From contig NZ_RJJE01000017.1 of the NCBI RefSeq assembly GCF_003721565.1, positions 1,352,636 through 1,416,635 of the forward strand: a stretch of DNA of 64,000 nt, given 5' to 3'. The stretch is from Rufibacter immobilis (GTDB lineage: Bacteria > Bacteroidota > Bacteroidia > Cytophagales > Hymenobacteraceae). Every line of letters starts with the position of its first letter. Position 1 is the first letter of the stretch. This document shows positions 43,285-51,334 of the stretch, in pieces. The position numbers and the translations under genes were made by a program. Below the pieces are notes generated by a model that was given only the letters and a program-made list of their open reading frames with translations, was not told the origin of the DNA and did not search any database.

Positions 43285-44242
43285 CTATCAACTTTTTGCC
43301 AGCAGCATCATGAATAGCATAATTAAAGCCTTTATGGATGCAATAACCTCCGTACTCGCCTCTCTTGTTGAGCGCAATAAACCCTACCTGCAGATCTTTC
43401 ACATCTTTGTGCTTGGCAATGATGCGCTCCACCGCCAACCGGCAGGCATTTTCTGGCGAATTTCCCTGACGCATTAATTCTACCACTAAATGACTGCCCA
43501 CCATCCTTACCACAGCTTCACCTAAGCCAGTAGCTGTGGCGGCACCTACTTCATTGTCCACGAACAAGCCAGCCCCTATGATTGGTGAATCTCCTACCCG
43601 ACCGTGCATTTTGTAAGCCGCCCCACTGGTGGTACAGGCGCCCGCCAGGTCACCGTTGGCGTCTAAAGCCAACATGCCTATGGTATCATGGTTTTCAATA
43701 TTGATAACCGGTTTATATTTAGATTCTTTCAGCCAGTTCTTCCAGTCTTTTTCAGACTCTGGGGTAAGCAAATGCTCTTTTTTGAATCCTTTTGAAATGG
43801 CAAAATCGTAGGCGCCCTGCCCCACCAGCATGACGTGCGGGGTTTCTTCCATTACTTTACGGGCCACCGAAATGGGGTGCTTAATGTGCTGCAGAAAAGC
43901 CACCGCTCCGCAGTTGCTGTCCTTGTCCATGATACACGCATCTAGGGTTACTTTTCCTTCACGGTCTGGGTAGCCACCGTAGCCAACGGTACGCACGTTA
44001 GGGTCAGCTTCTGGTACTCTCACTCCCGCTTCCACGGCATCTAAGGCATTGCCGTTTTTAGAAAGAATTTTCCAGGCGGCTTCATTGGCAGGAATACCAT
44101 GGTCCCAGGTAGAGATCACAATTGGTTTAGTGGCCGCGGCAGTACTCAATGAACCACCAAAAACTCTCTCTAAATGAAATCCTCCGCCCAAAAAAGTAGC
44201 CCCTAGGGCTGATAACTTGATAAAGTTACGTCTGCTGCTCAT
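43265..44242 (-). CDS. N4-(beta-N-acetylglucosaminyl)-L-asparaginase (glycosylasparaginase)
   Basis: A 325-residue Ntn hydrolase that splits GlcNAc-Asn, the last step in N-glycoprotein breakdown. It has a Tat-type signal (SRRNFIKLSALGATFLGGG). The autoproteolysis and catalytic site is Thr187 in NHDTIGMLALD; downstream substrate residues lie in GRVGDSPIIGAGL and GLGEAV. The precursor should self-cleave into alpha and beta chains. It is flanked by cutC (20-bp overlap) and GH125, and with the mannosidases completes an N-glycan pathway. Confidence 0.92.
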   Translation of the reverse strand: MSSRRNFIKLSALGATFLGGGFHLERVFGGSLSTAAATKPIVISTWDHGIPANEAAWKILSKNGNALDAVEAGVRVPEADPNVRTVGYGGYPDREGKVTLDACIMDKDSNCGAVAFLQHIKHPISVARKVMEETPHVMLVGQGAYDFAISKGFKKEHLLTPESEKDWKNWLKESKYKPVINIENHDTIGMLALDANGDLAGACTTSGAAYKMHGRVGDSPIIGAGLFVDNEVGAATATGLGEAVVRMVGSHLVVELMRQGNSPENACRLAVERIIAKHKDVKDLQVGFIALNKRGEYGGYCIHKGFNYAIHDAAGKKLIDGKSKF

Positions 44243-44348
44243 GTGCTGTCTTGCAGTTAGTTTTTATTGTCTATTCTGTGAAAATGATTTATGCCCACCT
44301 CCTTACTATTTACATTGAATCTCCTCCTAAATAGAATCTTACTCATCC

Positions 44349-44384
44349 GTTTAGGGGCTGTTTTTAAAAAATAAACCCTAAAAC
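44349..44384. repeat. Degenerate palindromic element
   Basis: GTTTAGGGGCTGTTTTTAAA with right arm AAACCCTAAAAC; 18 bp after the GH125 stop. Confidence 0.7.
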
Positions 44385-44401
44385 AAGCGACCCAGCTTTG
44401 G

Positions 44402-45832
44402 CTATGAAGCCTTTAAGAGGTGGGGGCGTTCAGCGTGAAGCTTCAAGATAAGCTCGCCAAACAAGGTATTCGCCCAGGCAAACCACTTTCTGGTGAAATT
44501 TTCCGGATTATCTTTATGGAAGGTTTCATGCATGAATCCGGTACCTGCGTGTGTAGTTTTAAGGGTTTGCAGGCACTCTTTTATTTCAGCATCTGACTGG
44601 CTGGTCATGGCCTGCATAATGATACTCATAGGCCAGATCATCCCAGGGCCTACGTGCGGACCACCAATGCCTTTCCCGGCTTTGCCCTCGAAGAACCACG
44701 GGTTATCTTTACTCAAGACAAACGAACGAGTATTCTGATACACAGGGTCCTGCAGGGAACAAGCACCCAGGTACGGCATGGCCAGCAAGCTGGGAATGTT
44801 GGCATCATCCATAAAAAGTTTATTACCAAAGCCATCTACTTCAAAAGGGAAAACTTTTCCATACCTGAGGTGATCAGCTATGGCATATTGTTGTAAGGCT
44901 TTCTCTACTTCAGTAGCCAGCGCTGTACATTCTGCAGCAAAGGCGGCGTCTTTGGCAATATTCTGGCTCATCTCGGCCAATTGCCGCAAAGACACCACCG
45001 CGAAATAGTTGGAGGGCACCAGAAATAGGTAAATTGTAGAGTCGTCTGAAGGGCGAAACGTGGAGCAGATTAGGCCCACCGGGTTGATAGGATTGCCGTA
45101 CCCAGCACCAGATACCGTGTCAGTTTGTCTGGGTGTAGTGCGCTGAAAGGTGTAAGGGCCCTTGCCCTCTTTGCGCTGCTGTTCTTTAAAAGTTCTTACC
45201 ACCAATCCCATGGCTTTCTGCCAGTCTGCGTCAAAGCAGCTAATGTCACCGGTAGTTTTCCAGTAATGGTACGCCAAACGAATAGGATAACAAAGGGAAT
45301 CTATTTCCCATTTACGCTCATGCAATTCAGGCCTCATGGTGGTTAGGTCTGAGGCCCACTCGCTCCCTTTAGGCCCATTGTTGAAGGCATTGGCATAGGG
45401 ATCTATCAAGATGCATTGCACTTGCCGGTTGATGACACCCGCCACCAACTTCTGCAACTTCTTCTCTTCTTTAGTAAATGGCAGATACGGCCACACCTGC
45501 GCCGTAGAGTCTCGGAGCCACATGGCTTCAATGTCACCAGTAATGACAAACGTGTCCGGTTTGCCATTGACCTCACGGTAGGAGACAGTTGTATCTAAGG
45601 TATTGGGAAAACAGTTCTCAAAAAGCCAGGCAAGCTCTTGGTCACCAATGGCCTTCTTCACATCGGCCAGCTTTTTTTCAATGACTTTGCTGGAGAAATG
45701 CCGCTGGTTTATTGGAGGCCGTTTGCTGGTGAACGCCTCATAGTTAGCTAAGGCATTGAAAGGAAGCCCCATGGCGGCAACGCCCAAGGCAGCAAAACTG
45801 CTTTTTTTAACAAACTCTCTTCGCGTGGTCAT
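44402..45832 (-). CDS. GH125 exo-alpha-1,6-mannosidase
   Basis: A 476-residue GH125 enzyme. It has a Tat-type signal (TTRREFVKKSSFAALGVAAMGL) for export folded. Family motifs: FITGDIEAMWLRDSTAQVWPYL (acid catalyst region), ANAFNNGPKGSEWASDLT, ERKWEIDSLCYPIRLAYHYW, DDANIPSLLAMPYLG, GGPHVGPGMIWPMSIIMQA. Characterised members remove alpha-1,6-mannose from N-glycan cores without a metal, complementing GH92. It begins the minus-strand run GH125, glycosylasparaginase, cutC. Confidence 0.93.
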   Translation of the reverse strand: MTTRREFVKKSSFAALGVAAMGLPFNALANYEAFTSKRPPINQRHFSSKVIEKKLADVKKAIGDQELAWLFENCFPNTLDTTVSYREVNGKPDTFVITGDIEAMWLRDSTAQVWPYLPFTKEEKKLQKLVAGVINRQVQCILIDPYANAFNNGPKGSEWASDLTTMRPELHERKWEIDSLCYPIRLAYHYWKTTGDISCFDADWQKAMGLVVRTFKEQQRKEGKGPYTFQRTTPRQTDTVSGAGYGNPINPVGLICSTFRPSDDSTIYLFLVPSNYFAVVSLRQLAEMSQNIAKDAAFAAECTALATEVEKALQQYAIADHLRYGKVFPFEVDGFGNKLFMDDANIPSLLAMPYLGACSLQDPVYQNTRSFVLSKDNPWFFEGKAGKGIGGPHVGPGMIWPMSIIMQAMTSQSDAEIKECLQTLKTTHAGTGFMHETFHKDNPENFTRKWFAWANTLFGELILKLHAERPHLLKAS

Positions 45833-46118
45833 ACTTTATGAATATAAAGCATATTAAAAAGAAGTACCTGTTTTGAGAAAAAGTTTATCAAATATTTCCA
45901 ATAAATGCTTTCTCTATGCTTGGCCTGTATCTTAGAGGAGTATCTATTACTCTCAATTTATTATAAAATTAATTGAGCATAACTCTATGAAGATCAGATT
46001 CTTCAAGCACATCATTTTTATCATACCGCATGGCATTAATTAATTACCCGCCTCTAGGCAGATGTCTCATTGTAAATTGAGTGCTGAAATTCAATTATGT
46101 GCTGATGATAGGCAAATA

Positions 46119-46154
46119 AAAAAGCCACCTACAAGTTTTACCTCGTAAGTGGCT
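46119..46154 (-). terminator. Terminator after the tRNA gene
   Basis: AGCCACCTAC against GTAAGTGGCT (one mismatch), followed on the minus strand by a T-run (TTTTTTATTTGCC). Confidence 0.75.
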
Positions 46155-46164
46155 GATTATGAAG

Positions 46165-46238
46165 TGGGCCCACTTGGAATCGAACCAAGCACCTACTGAT
46201 TATGAGTCAGTTGCTCTAACCGAATGAGCTATAGGCCC
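46165..46238 (-). tRNA. tRNA with CAT anticodon (Met, or Ile2 if lysidine-modified)
   Basis: A 74-nt cloverleaf read on the minus strand: acceptor GGGCCTA with TGGGCCC, D-arm AGCTCATTCGGTTAGAGC, anticodon arm ACTGA-CTCATAA-TCAGT, T-arm CTTGG-TTCGATT-CCAAG, discriminator A; CCA is not encoded. Elongator Met and Ile2 cannot be separated confidently by eye; the GGGCC acceptor resembles Bacteroidota isoleucine tRNAs. A 3' fragment of nearly the same sequence lies at 48138-48165 on the opposite strand. Confidence 0.92.
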
Positions 46239-46319
46239 GTCCAAACCTTTGTTCTTTGATTTGGTGGTGCAATTCTACAAATTTGTGTTTGAAATCGCAA
46301 AACAAAGCACTCATTTATC

Positions 46320-46964
46320 GTGGACTTTTCTTCTATCAAAAATATCATCTTCGATTTAGGCGGAGTGATCATCAACATTGACTACGCCAAAAGCACCGAT
46401 GCACTTAGAGCCTTCACCGCTTCTGAAACGCAGGTAGACTTCAGCCAAAAGGCTCAGTCAGAACTGTTTGACCTCTATGAACGCGGCGATATCTCAGATG
46501 CGGAGTTCCGGGAAGGGCTAAGAAAAGAGTATGGCATCAATGCCACAGACGCCCAGATTGACCAAGCCTGGAACACCATGCTGCTGGACATCCCGGCCGA
46601 ACGGATTGAGTTGCTGCGGGCTCTCAAAAAGCATTACCGCCTGTATTTACTGAGCAACACCAACGCCATTCATATGGTGGCTTTCAATAAGATTGTGTCA
46701 GACAGCTACGGGATCCCTAGTTTAGATGAGCTTTTTGACAAGCCGTATTACTCCCACCTGGTGAGAAAACGCAAGCCGGGCGCCGAAGTCTTTGAACACA
46801 TTCTAGCCGAAAATAGACTGAAGGCCGAAGAAACCTTGTTTATTGATGACAGCATCCAACACATTGTAGGTGCCCAGCAAGTAGGTCTGCAAACCATCCA
46901 CCTCGCTCCCCCCCTCACCATTAACCAAGTGCTGAAGGAGGCCTTGCCGGAGCATGGCGCGTAA
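46320..46964 (+). CDS. HAD-family phosphatase (subfamily IA)
   Basis: A 214-residue cytoplasmic hydrolase with HAD motif I IIFDLGGVIINID (Asp nucleophile), motif II LLSNTN, motif III Lys in VRKRKPGAEVFEHIL, motif IV FIDDS. The second motif-I acidic residue is replaced as in other YihX/epoxide-hydrolase-like HADs. It probably dephosphorylates small sugar or nucleotide phosphates. It starts at GTG 46320 and overlaps the site-2 protease gene by 11 bp. Confidence 0.88.
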   Translation: MDFSSIKNIIFDLGGVIINIDYAKSTDALRAFTASETQVDFSQKAQSELFDLYERGDISDAEFREGLRKEYGINATDAQIDQAWNTMLLDIPAERIELLRALKKHYRLYLLSNTNAIHMVAFNKIVSDSYGIPSLDELFDKPYYSHLVRKRKPGAEVFEHILAENRLKAEETLFIDDSIQHIVGAQQVGLQTIHLAPPLTINQVLKEALPEHGA

Positions 46965-48078
46965 AATTGCCCTACACCTCTTCCTATTTGTGCTCACGCT
47001 GGTTACCACCACCCTGGCAGGGGCCGAATGGCGCTACGGGAAAATGTATCTATATGGCCCCGAAGGCTTCACCTGGCAGCTCACCATCTCCTTACCTGAG
47101 GTAGTGGGTGGCCTGGCCTTTTCCCTGGCATTCCTGGGGTTCTTGAGTGTGCACGAATTTGGGCATTACCTTACGGCCCGTTTCTATAAAGTACGGGTGA
47201 CCTTGCCCTATTACATCCCGGTTTGGCTGGGGGTCACATTTGGCATAGGTACCATGGGGGCCTTCATTAAAATCAAAGACCGCATTTTCTCCCGCAAAGA
47301 ATTCTTTGACATAGGAATTGCCGGACCCTTGGCCGGATTTGTGGTGGCCGTGGGCTTGTTGGTGTATGGCTTCACGCACCTGCCCCCGCTGGAGTACTTG
47401 TACCAGATACATCGCCACTACCGCCTCTGGGGCGAAAGTTACGCGCTGTACGCCTACGGCAGGCCCGATGACCTGGCTTTGGGGCCCAACCTTCTGTTCT
47501 GGTTTTTCGAGCGTTGGCTCGCGGACCCGGCCCTGCTGCCCAGCCGATACGAGATGACGCATTACCCTTTTCTGTTTGCGGGCTTCCTGTCCTTGTTCTT
47601 CACGGCCCTTAACCTGCTGCCCATTGGCCAGTTAGACGGCGGGCACATTCTGTACGGCATGGTGGGCTACGAACGGTTCAACAAATGGTCACCGGTGCTG
47701 TTTACGGTCTTTATTTTTTATGCCGGTTTGGGCCTTCTCCCACTGGAGGTGAACTGGGAAGAGGACTGGTGGCTTTGGGCAGGATACGGGATGTATCTCT
47801 TCATTGTGTTCCGGCCGATGTTTCCAGAGATACGTAGAGGTATCCTAGTAGCGGCCGGAGTCCTGTGCGCGCAGATAACGTTACAACTCATTTGGCCCGA
47901 GGCACAGGGCTACAACGGCTGGCTTATCTTCGGGCTTGTTCTCTCCAGGGCTCTGGGTATTTTCCATCCGCCCAGCCCCAATGAAGCCCCTCTGGGCAGA
48001 GGGCGCAAAATATTGGGTTACGTGGCCCTGCTAGTGTTCCTCCTCAGCTTCAGCCCTGCCCCTTTCGTGATTGACTAA
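46954..48078 (+). CDS. Site-2 protease family zinc metalloprotease
   Basis: A 374-residue membrane protease. Zinc motif VHEFGH gives His67, Glu68 and His71 in a membrane helix; the third ligand is the Asp of LLPIGQLDGGH. About 8 membrane segments in all. Site-2 proteases cut transmembrane substrates such as anti-sigma factors; the substrate is unknown. It lacks a PDZ domain, resembling the plant EGY-like or FtsH-independent group. It is translated with the HAD gene. Confidence 0.9.
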   Translation: MARKIALHLFLFVLTLVTTTLAGAEWRYGKMYLYGPEGFTWQLTISLPEVVGGLAFSLAFLGFLSVHEFGHYLTARFYKVRVTLPYYIPVWLGVTFGIGTMGAFIKIKDRIFSRKEFFDIGIAGPLAGFVVAVGLLVYGFTHLPPLEYLYQIHRHYRLWGESYALYAYGRPDDLALGPNLLFWFFERWLADPALLPSRYEMTHYPFLFAGFLSLFFTALNLLPIGQLDGGHILYGMVGYERFNKWSPVLFTVFIFYAGLGLLPLEVNWEEDWWLWAGYGMYLFIVFRPMFPEIRRGILVAAGVLCAQITLQLIWPEAQGYNGWLIFGLVLSRALGIFHPPSPNEAPLGRGRKILGYVALLVFLLSFSPAPFVID

Positions 48079-48086
48079 ACCTTTGC

Positions 48087-48121
48087 GTTTAGGGGCTCTT
48101 TTTTCGAAAAACGGTCTAAAC
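48087..48121. repeat. Degenerate palindromic element
   Basis: GTTTAGGGGCTCTTTTTTCG with right arm ACGGTCTAAAC; 9 bp after the site-2 protease stop. Confidence 0.7.
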
Positions 48122-48137
48122 CACAAACAATAATATA

Positions 48138-48165
48138 GTCTTTGGTTCGATTTCAAGTGGGCCCA
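48138..48165 (+). pseudogene. tRNA 3' fragment (T-arm and acceptor), copy of the 46165 tRNA
   Basis: From 48141 a 25-nt stretch matches the T-arm plus acceptor 3' strand of the 46165-46238 tRNA at 23 positions, ending TGGGCCCA. It is on the opposite strand to that tRNA and lacks the 5' half. Confidence 0.65.
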
Positions 48166-48231
48166 ACAGAAAACCAGCCAATTAAAAGTATCAGATCACA
48201 TTGATTAGCTAATGCTTGCTTATCAGTTCGA

Positions 48232-48270
48232 AGCAGTAGGTCTTTGGTTGGAATCCAGACGGGATCACTT
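48232..48270 (+). pseudogene. Second tRNA-like 3' half remnant
   Basis: CAGTAGGTCTTTGGTTGGAA followed by TCCAGACGGGATCA has an intact T-stem (TTTGG/CCAGA) with the invariant TTCGAAT loop altered to TTGGAAT. No matching acceptor 5' strand was found. Confidence 0.4.
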
Positions 48271-48319
48271 AAAAAAGACTTTTTGCCTTTTCACCAACTG
48301 AGGCTGTAGAACTTATAGA

Positions 48320-48381
48320 AAACGAGGATTCCGTTTAGGGGCTGTTTTTGGAAAAACAGCCCCTAAACGGAATCCTCGTTT
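48320..48381. repeat. Palindromic intergenic element, copy 10 (longest)
   Basis: A perfect 62-bp palindrome, centre GG, with the longest unique outer arm (AAACGAGGATTCC), 20 bp after the rhodanese stop. Confidence 0.96.
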
Positions 48382-48400
48382 CAGGCGCAGTTGTTAAGAA

Positions 48401-48706
48401 CTAAGCCTCGTTATAGGCCAACATTCCGCCTAAGACATTGCGCACGTTGGTAAAGCCTTGCTGCTGCATGATGGCCTGGGCCGTGGCCGACCGTTTTCCG
48501 GAGCGGCAGTGTACCAGAATCTCCTGGTCTTTGTATTCCTCCAGCTCATGCAGGCGCTCGGGCAAAGAACCCAGCGGAATCAGTTTACTACCGGCAATGC
48601 TCTGCTCCTCATGTTCCCAAGGCTCACGTACATCCAGCAGGATGGGCGTTTCATTATTGGCCAAACGTTGTTTCAATTCAGCGGCGGTGATATCAGAAGT
48701 AATCAT
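48401..48706 (-). CDS. Rhodanese-domain protein (sulfurtransferase-like)
   Basis: A 101-residue single rhodanese domain with active-site Cys67 in VHCRSGKRS and LLDVREPWEHEEQSI. No signal peptide, so cytoplasmic. It carries sulfane sulfur as a persulfide, or acts as a general transferase. It overlaps the upstream T9SS-protein gene by 4 bp and is the last gene of the ddl-PASTA operon; why it sits there is unclear. Confidence 0.9.
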   Translation of the reverse strand: MITSDITAAELKQRLANNETPILLDVREPWEHEEQSIAGSKLIPLGSLPERLHELEEYKDQEILVHCRSGKRSATAQAIMQQQGFTNVRNVLGGMLAYNEA

Positions 48707-50535
48707 TTTAGAAGGATTAATTTTGCGGTCCTAAGTTGGTCACCTTTTCGGGCTTTTACAAGATAAATTCCTGCGGGCAGCGAAGCCTGTACCTGTAGCG
48801 CCTGGGTAGGCGGCACTTTTCCCCACACCTGCAGCGACTGCCCCTGCGGCGAATACAGTTCTACCTGGTCATAGCCCTGCTGCAAGTAAAAAGAACCCGA
48901 TGTAGTTGGATTAGGGTATAAAAGCGGCTTCGCCTGCGTCAGACTTTCCTCCTCAACGGCGGTCAGCGTACCGGCCATCACGGGTCTAATCAGGACTGCC
49001 CCTCCCAGATCCGGCACCGCCTGCCATGCCGCCGTACCATTCATGGCGAACAGCTTTCCATTGGCATTCTCATTCAAATCAAACCCTACGTTCACGAAGG
49101 TTCCGCCCGTAGGCTGCCTATATCCCACAAAAAACCTGCCCTGCACTTCCACCTGCCGCTCCAGAACGATGTCTAGCCAATTGTTCAGCCCAACTGTCTG
49201 CGGTACCGTGAACCGCTGCTCATGTAACGGCTGACGGGCCGGCTGACCGTTGTCATCTGCCCAAAGGCGAAGGAAAAGCTCTGTACCGGGGGTATTGGTG
49301 CCCGTAAAGTAAATCCGGACGGTCTTGATTCTATCTGGTTTACTTAACTCAAACTGGTAGGCTAACTGCACCGCGTTGCTGGAAGGGAAGCTAAAACCGG
49401 TCTCGGCGGAGCCATCGTCATAGGCATAGAAATCCTGCAATGAGGTCTCTCGGCGAAGGGTATCGTTGTAGCGGGTGTAGAAATTGGGCTCTCTTGTGTT
49501 CAGGAACAAAACTGTTTCTAAAACATGCGGCTGCGTATGGCGGCTCAGAAACGGAACTGATGGCGACCCCGCCACCGGCTGGCTGGCTCCGGCACTTACT
49601 GGTGCACTGCCCCGCAGAAAAGTATCAACGGCGGCGGTGGTTAGGTTCCTACTGTAGGCCCTCCAACTAATGGCCGCCGGTAAATTGCTCAGGTTATTGA
49701 AAGACGCACCCACTTCTGATCTCACCTCATTGCCAGGGTTCTCCAGGAACTGCCAAATGGGCATGGCCGTGTACCGGCGCAGCAAAGAGGGCAAACGTTG
49801 GGTAAAAGCGGCATCTGTGGTCTGCAGTTGCCCCAAACGGCGATTCCGGTCCAGGTACACGTAATCCAGGTGCCACACGTCCCGCAGACCGTTTCTGGAG
49901 CCGCTACTCACCCACCTGAACTGAAAACCGTCATAGAAATAGCGGCTTTCCTTCAGGGCCACCATCACCGGCGCGAAATTGGTACTGCGTCCGGCTCCTT
50001 TCTGCGACCACACCGGCGACCAGGTTCCGCTGGCATCTCTGAACTCCAGCTGCAAGTAATAGAGCATGCTCCCAGAGAAATCAGGCGCGTCTACCAAACC
50101 ACCGGCTTGCCAGTAAAAACTTAAGTACAGGGAGTCTTCAGGCTGAAAGGAACTTAAGGCGATGGCCTTTGAGGTGAGCGTATCTGTGGGACCAGTGGTA
50201 TTGGCGCTGCCGTAGGGCTGACCGTTAGCCTGAAGGCCATCAAAAGTAGCCGCAAAGATGGTGGGCGGGTTTGCCGCCAACCGATTGGTGACGTTGACGT
50301 TTCCGCCGGGAAGCCATCGGCGGGAATCTGGCCCGCCTTCGCCACTGGCAAAATCATCAAAAAAAGGAAGGACTAAGGTTTCGCCGTCTAAGGGCTGTGG
50401 GGTAAGATCAGACCGGCCCGGCCCCTTTCCTCCAGCTACATGGGGCGGGGCACTGTTCAGGGGTGTCAATAGCTGCCCCTGGGCCGACCATCCCCCCAAG
50501 AAAATCAACAGAAAGATGGTCAGCCACTGGTGCAT
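48703..50535 (-). CDS. Secreted T9SS type A sorting-domain protein
   Basis: A 610-residue exported protein: signal peptide (cleavage near AQG-QLL, residue 20), a long beta-rich region (LVLPFFDDFASGEGGPDSRRW...) typical of Bacteroidota surface proteins of unknown function, and a C-terminal T9SS type A domain (YPNPTTSGSFYLQQGYDQVELYSPQG...GIYLVKARKGD). It is secreted by the type IX system and probably anchored or released. It lies 6 bp after the PASTA gene, in the same operon. Confidence 0.82.
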   Translation of the reverse strand: MHQWLTIFLLIFLGGWSAQGQLLTPLNSAPPHVAGGKGPGRSDLTPQPLDGETLVLPFFDDFASGEGGPDSRRWLPGGNVNVTNRLAANPPTIFAATFDGLQANGQPYGSANTTGPTDTLTSKAIALSSFQPEDSLYLSFYWQAGGLVDAPDFSGSMLYYLQLEFRDASGTWSPVWSQKGAGRSTNFAPVMVALKESRYFYDGFQFRWVSSGSRNGLRDVWHLDYVYLDRNRRLGQLQTTDAAFTQRLPSLLRRYTAMPIWQFLENPGNEVRSEVGASFNNLSNLPAAISWRAYSRNLTTAAVDTFLRGSAPVSAGASQPVAGSPSVPFLSRHTQPHVLETVLFLNTREPNFYTRYNDTLRRETSLQDFYAYDDGSAETGFSFPSSNAVQLAYQFELSKPDRIKTVRIYFTGTNTPGTELFLRLWADDNGQPARQPLHEQRFTVPQTVGLNNWLDIVLERQVEVQGRFFVGYRQPTGGTFVNVGFDLNENANGKLFAMNGTAAWQAVPDLGGAVLIRPVMAGTLTAVEEESLTQAKPLLYPNPTTSGSFYLQQGYDQVELYSPQGQSLQVWGKVPPTQALQVQASLPAGIYLVKARKGDQLRTAKLILLK

Positions 50536-50541
50536 AAGGTA

Positions 50542-51330
50542 TTATTGTACGGGAGCTACCGGCTGAGGCCCGGCCACCCAAAGGTCAATCAATTCTCCGG
50601 TTCTGATCATGGCCCCCTCACCGGCTATGGGGCGCTGCTTTAATACGGTTCCGTCTGCTTCCCCGTTGGGGGCTGCCATGTAAATAACGCTGCCAACCTG
50701 CAAACCTTGCCCGGTGACTACCATGGTGGCCTCATCAATGGGCATTCCCACCAGCTCCGGCACCTCTAACTCAGTATTACCCAAACCGTTTCCTACCTCC
50801 AGATCAATGCGGGAACCTTTGGCTACCGGGTCACCGGGTTTAATGTCTTTGCCGTTGTGCAGCTGCCGTAGTACCGCGTTGAGCGCCAGGTCTGGCACGT
50901 ATTTGATCTCCCCCAGGTTCAAGTCATAGCTTTTCAAAATCATCTCGGCGTTTTTCACTGAACCGTCAATGAGTTTGGGCATTTTAATGAGCGGCGGGTT
51001 CTTCATGTTGATGCTCACGTAAATCTTGCGGCCCTGCTTTACTTTCTCACCCGCTTTAGGCTCTTGCGTGATCACGGAGAAAGGAGCTTTGCCCTGCTCA
51101 TAGGTTGAATCACTCACGTAGTAGCGCAAGTCTTTATCTGCCAGAAAATCTTCCAGCTCCTCTACGCTCATTCCCGCCAGGTTAGGCACCGAGATAGTTT
51201 CGCCGTGGTTGGTGGTGCTGGGCAGGTACACAAAGAAAAACAGGAACATCAGCAGCAGCACAATGGCCACCATAATGGCCAGGTGCTTGAACACGTCCCC
51301 CAGGGACTGGGCTTTCAGGAAAGAGCTCAT
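50542..51330 (-). CDS. Membrane-anchored protein with three PASTA domains
   Basis: A 262-residue protein with a short cytoplasmic N-terminus, one membrane helix (about residues 16-36) and three extracytoplasmic PASTA domains (ISVPNLAGMSVEELEDFL; IKMPKLIDGSVKNAEMILK; LEVPELVGMPIDEATMVV). PASTA domains bind muropeptides or unlinked peptidoglycan. There is no kinase or transpeptidase domain. It starts 4 bp after the Ddl stop, which fits a cell-wall role. Confidence 0.9.
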   Translation of the reverse strand: MSSFLKAQSLGDVFKHLAIMVAIVLLLMFLFFFVYLPSTTNHGETISVPNLAGMSVEELEDFLADKDLRYYVSDSTYEQGKAPFSVITQEPKAGEKVKQGRKIYVSINMKNPPLIKMPKLIDGSVKNAEMILKSYDLNLGEIKYVPDLALNAVLRQLHNGKDIKPGDPVAKGSRIDLEVGNGLGNTELEVPELVGMPIDEATMVVTGQGLQVGSVIYMAAPNGEADGTVLKQRPIAGEGAMIRTGELIDLWVAGPQPVAPVQ

Positions 51331-51334
51331 TTAA

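Larger units (their letters stand above)
45833..46319. other. Intergenic region GH125 / HAD with a tRNA gene
   Basis: A 487-bp gap. It holds the tRNA at 46165-46238 and its terminator; the AT-rich left half (45833-46110) contains the GH125 promoter region but no clear -7 element or gene. Confidence 0.7.
48079..48400. other. Intergenic region with tRNA fragments and two palindromic elements
   Basis: A 322-bp gap between convergent site-2 protease and rhodanese genes; contents are itemised separately. No gene is supported. Confidence 0.7.

Noticed and set aside
46165-48165. The tRNA and its fragment as boundaries of an active integrated element
   Set aside because: Repeats are in opposite orientation, the enclosed genes are ordinary, and no integrase is seen.
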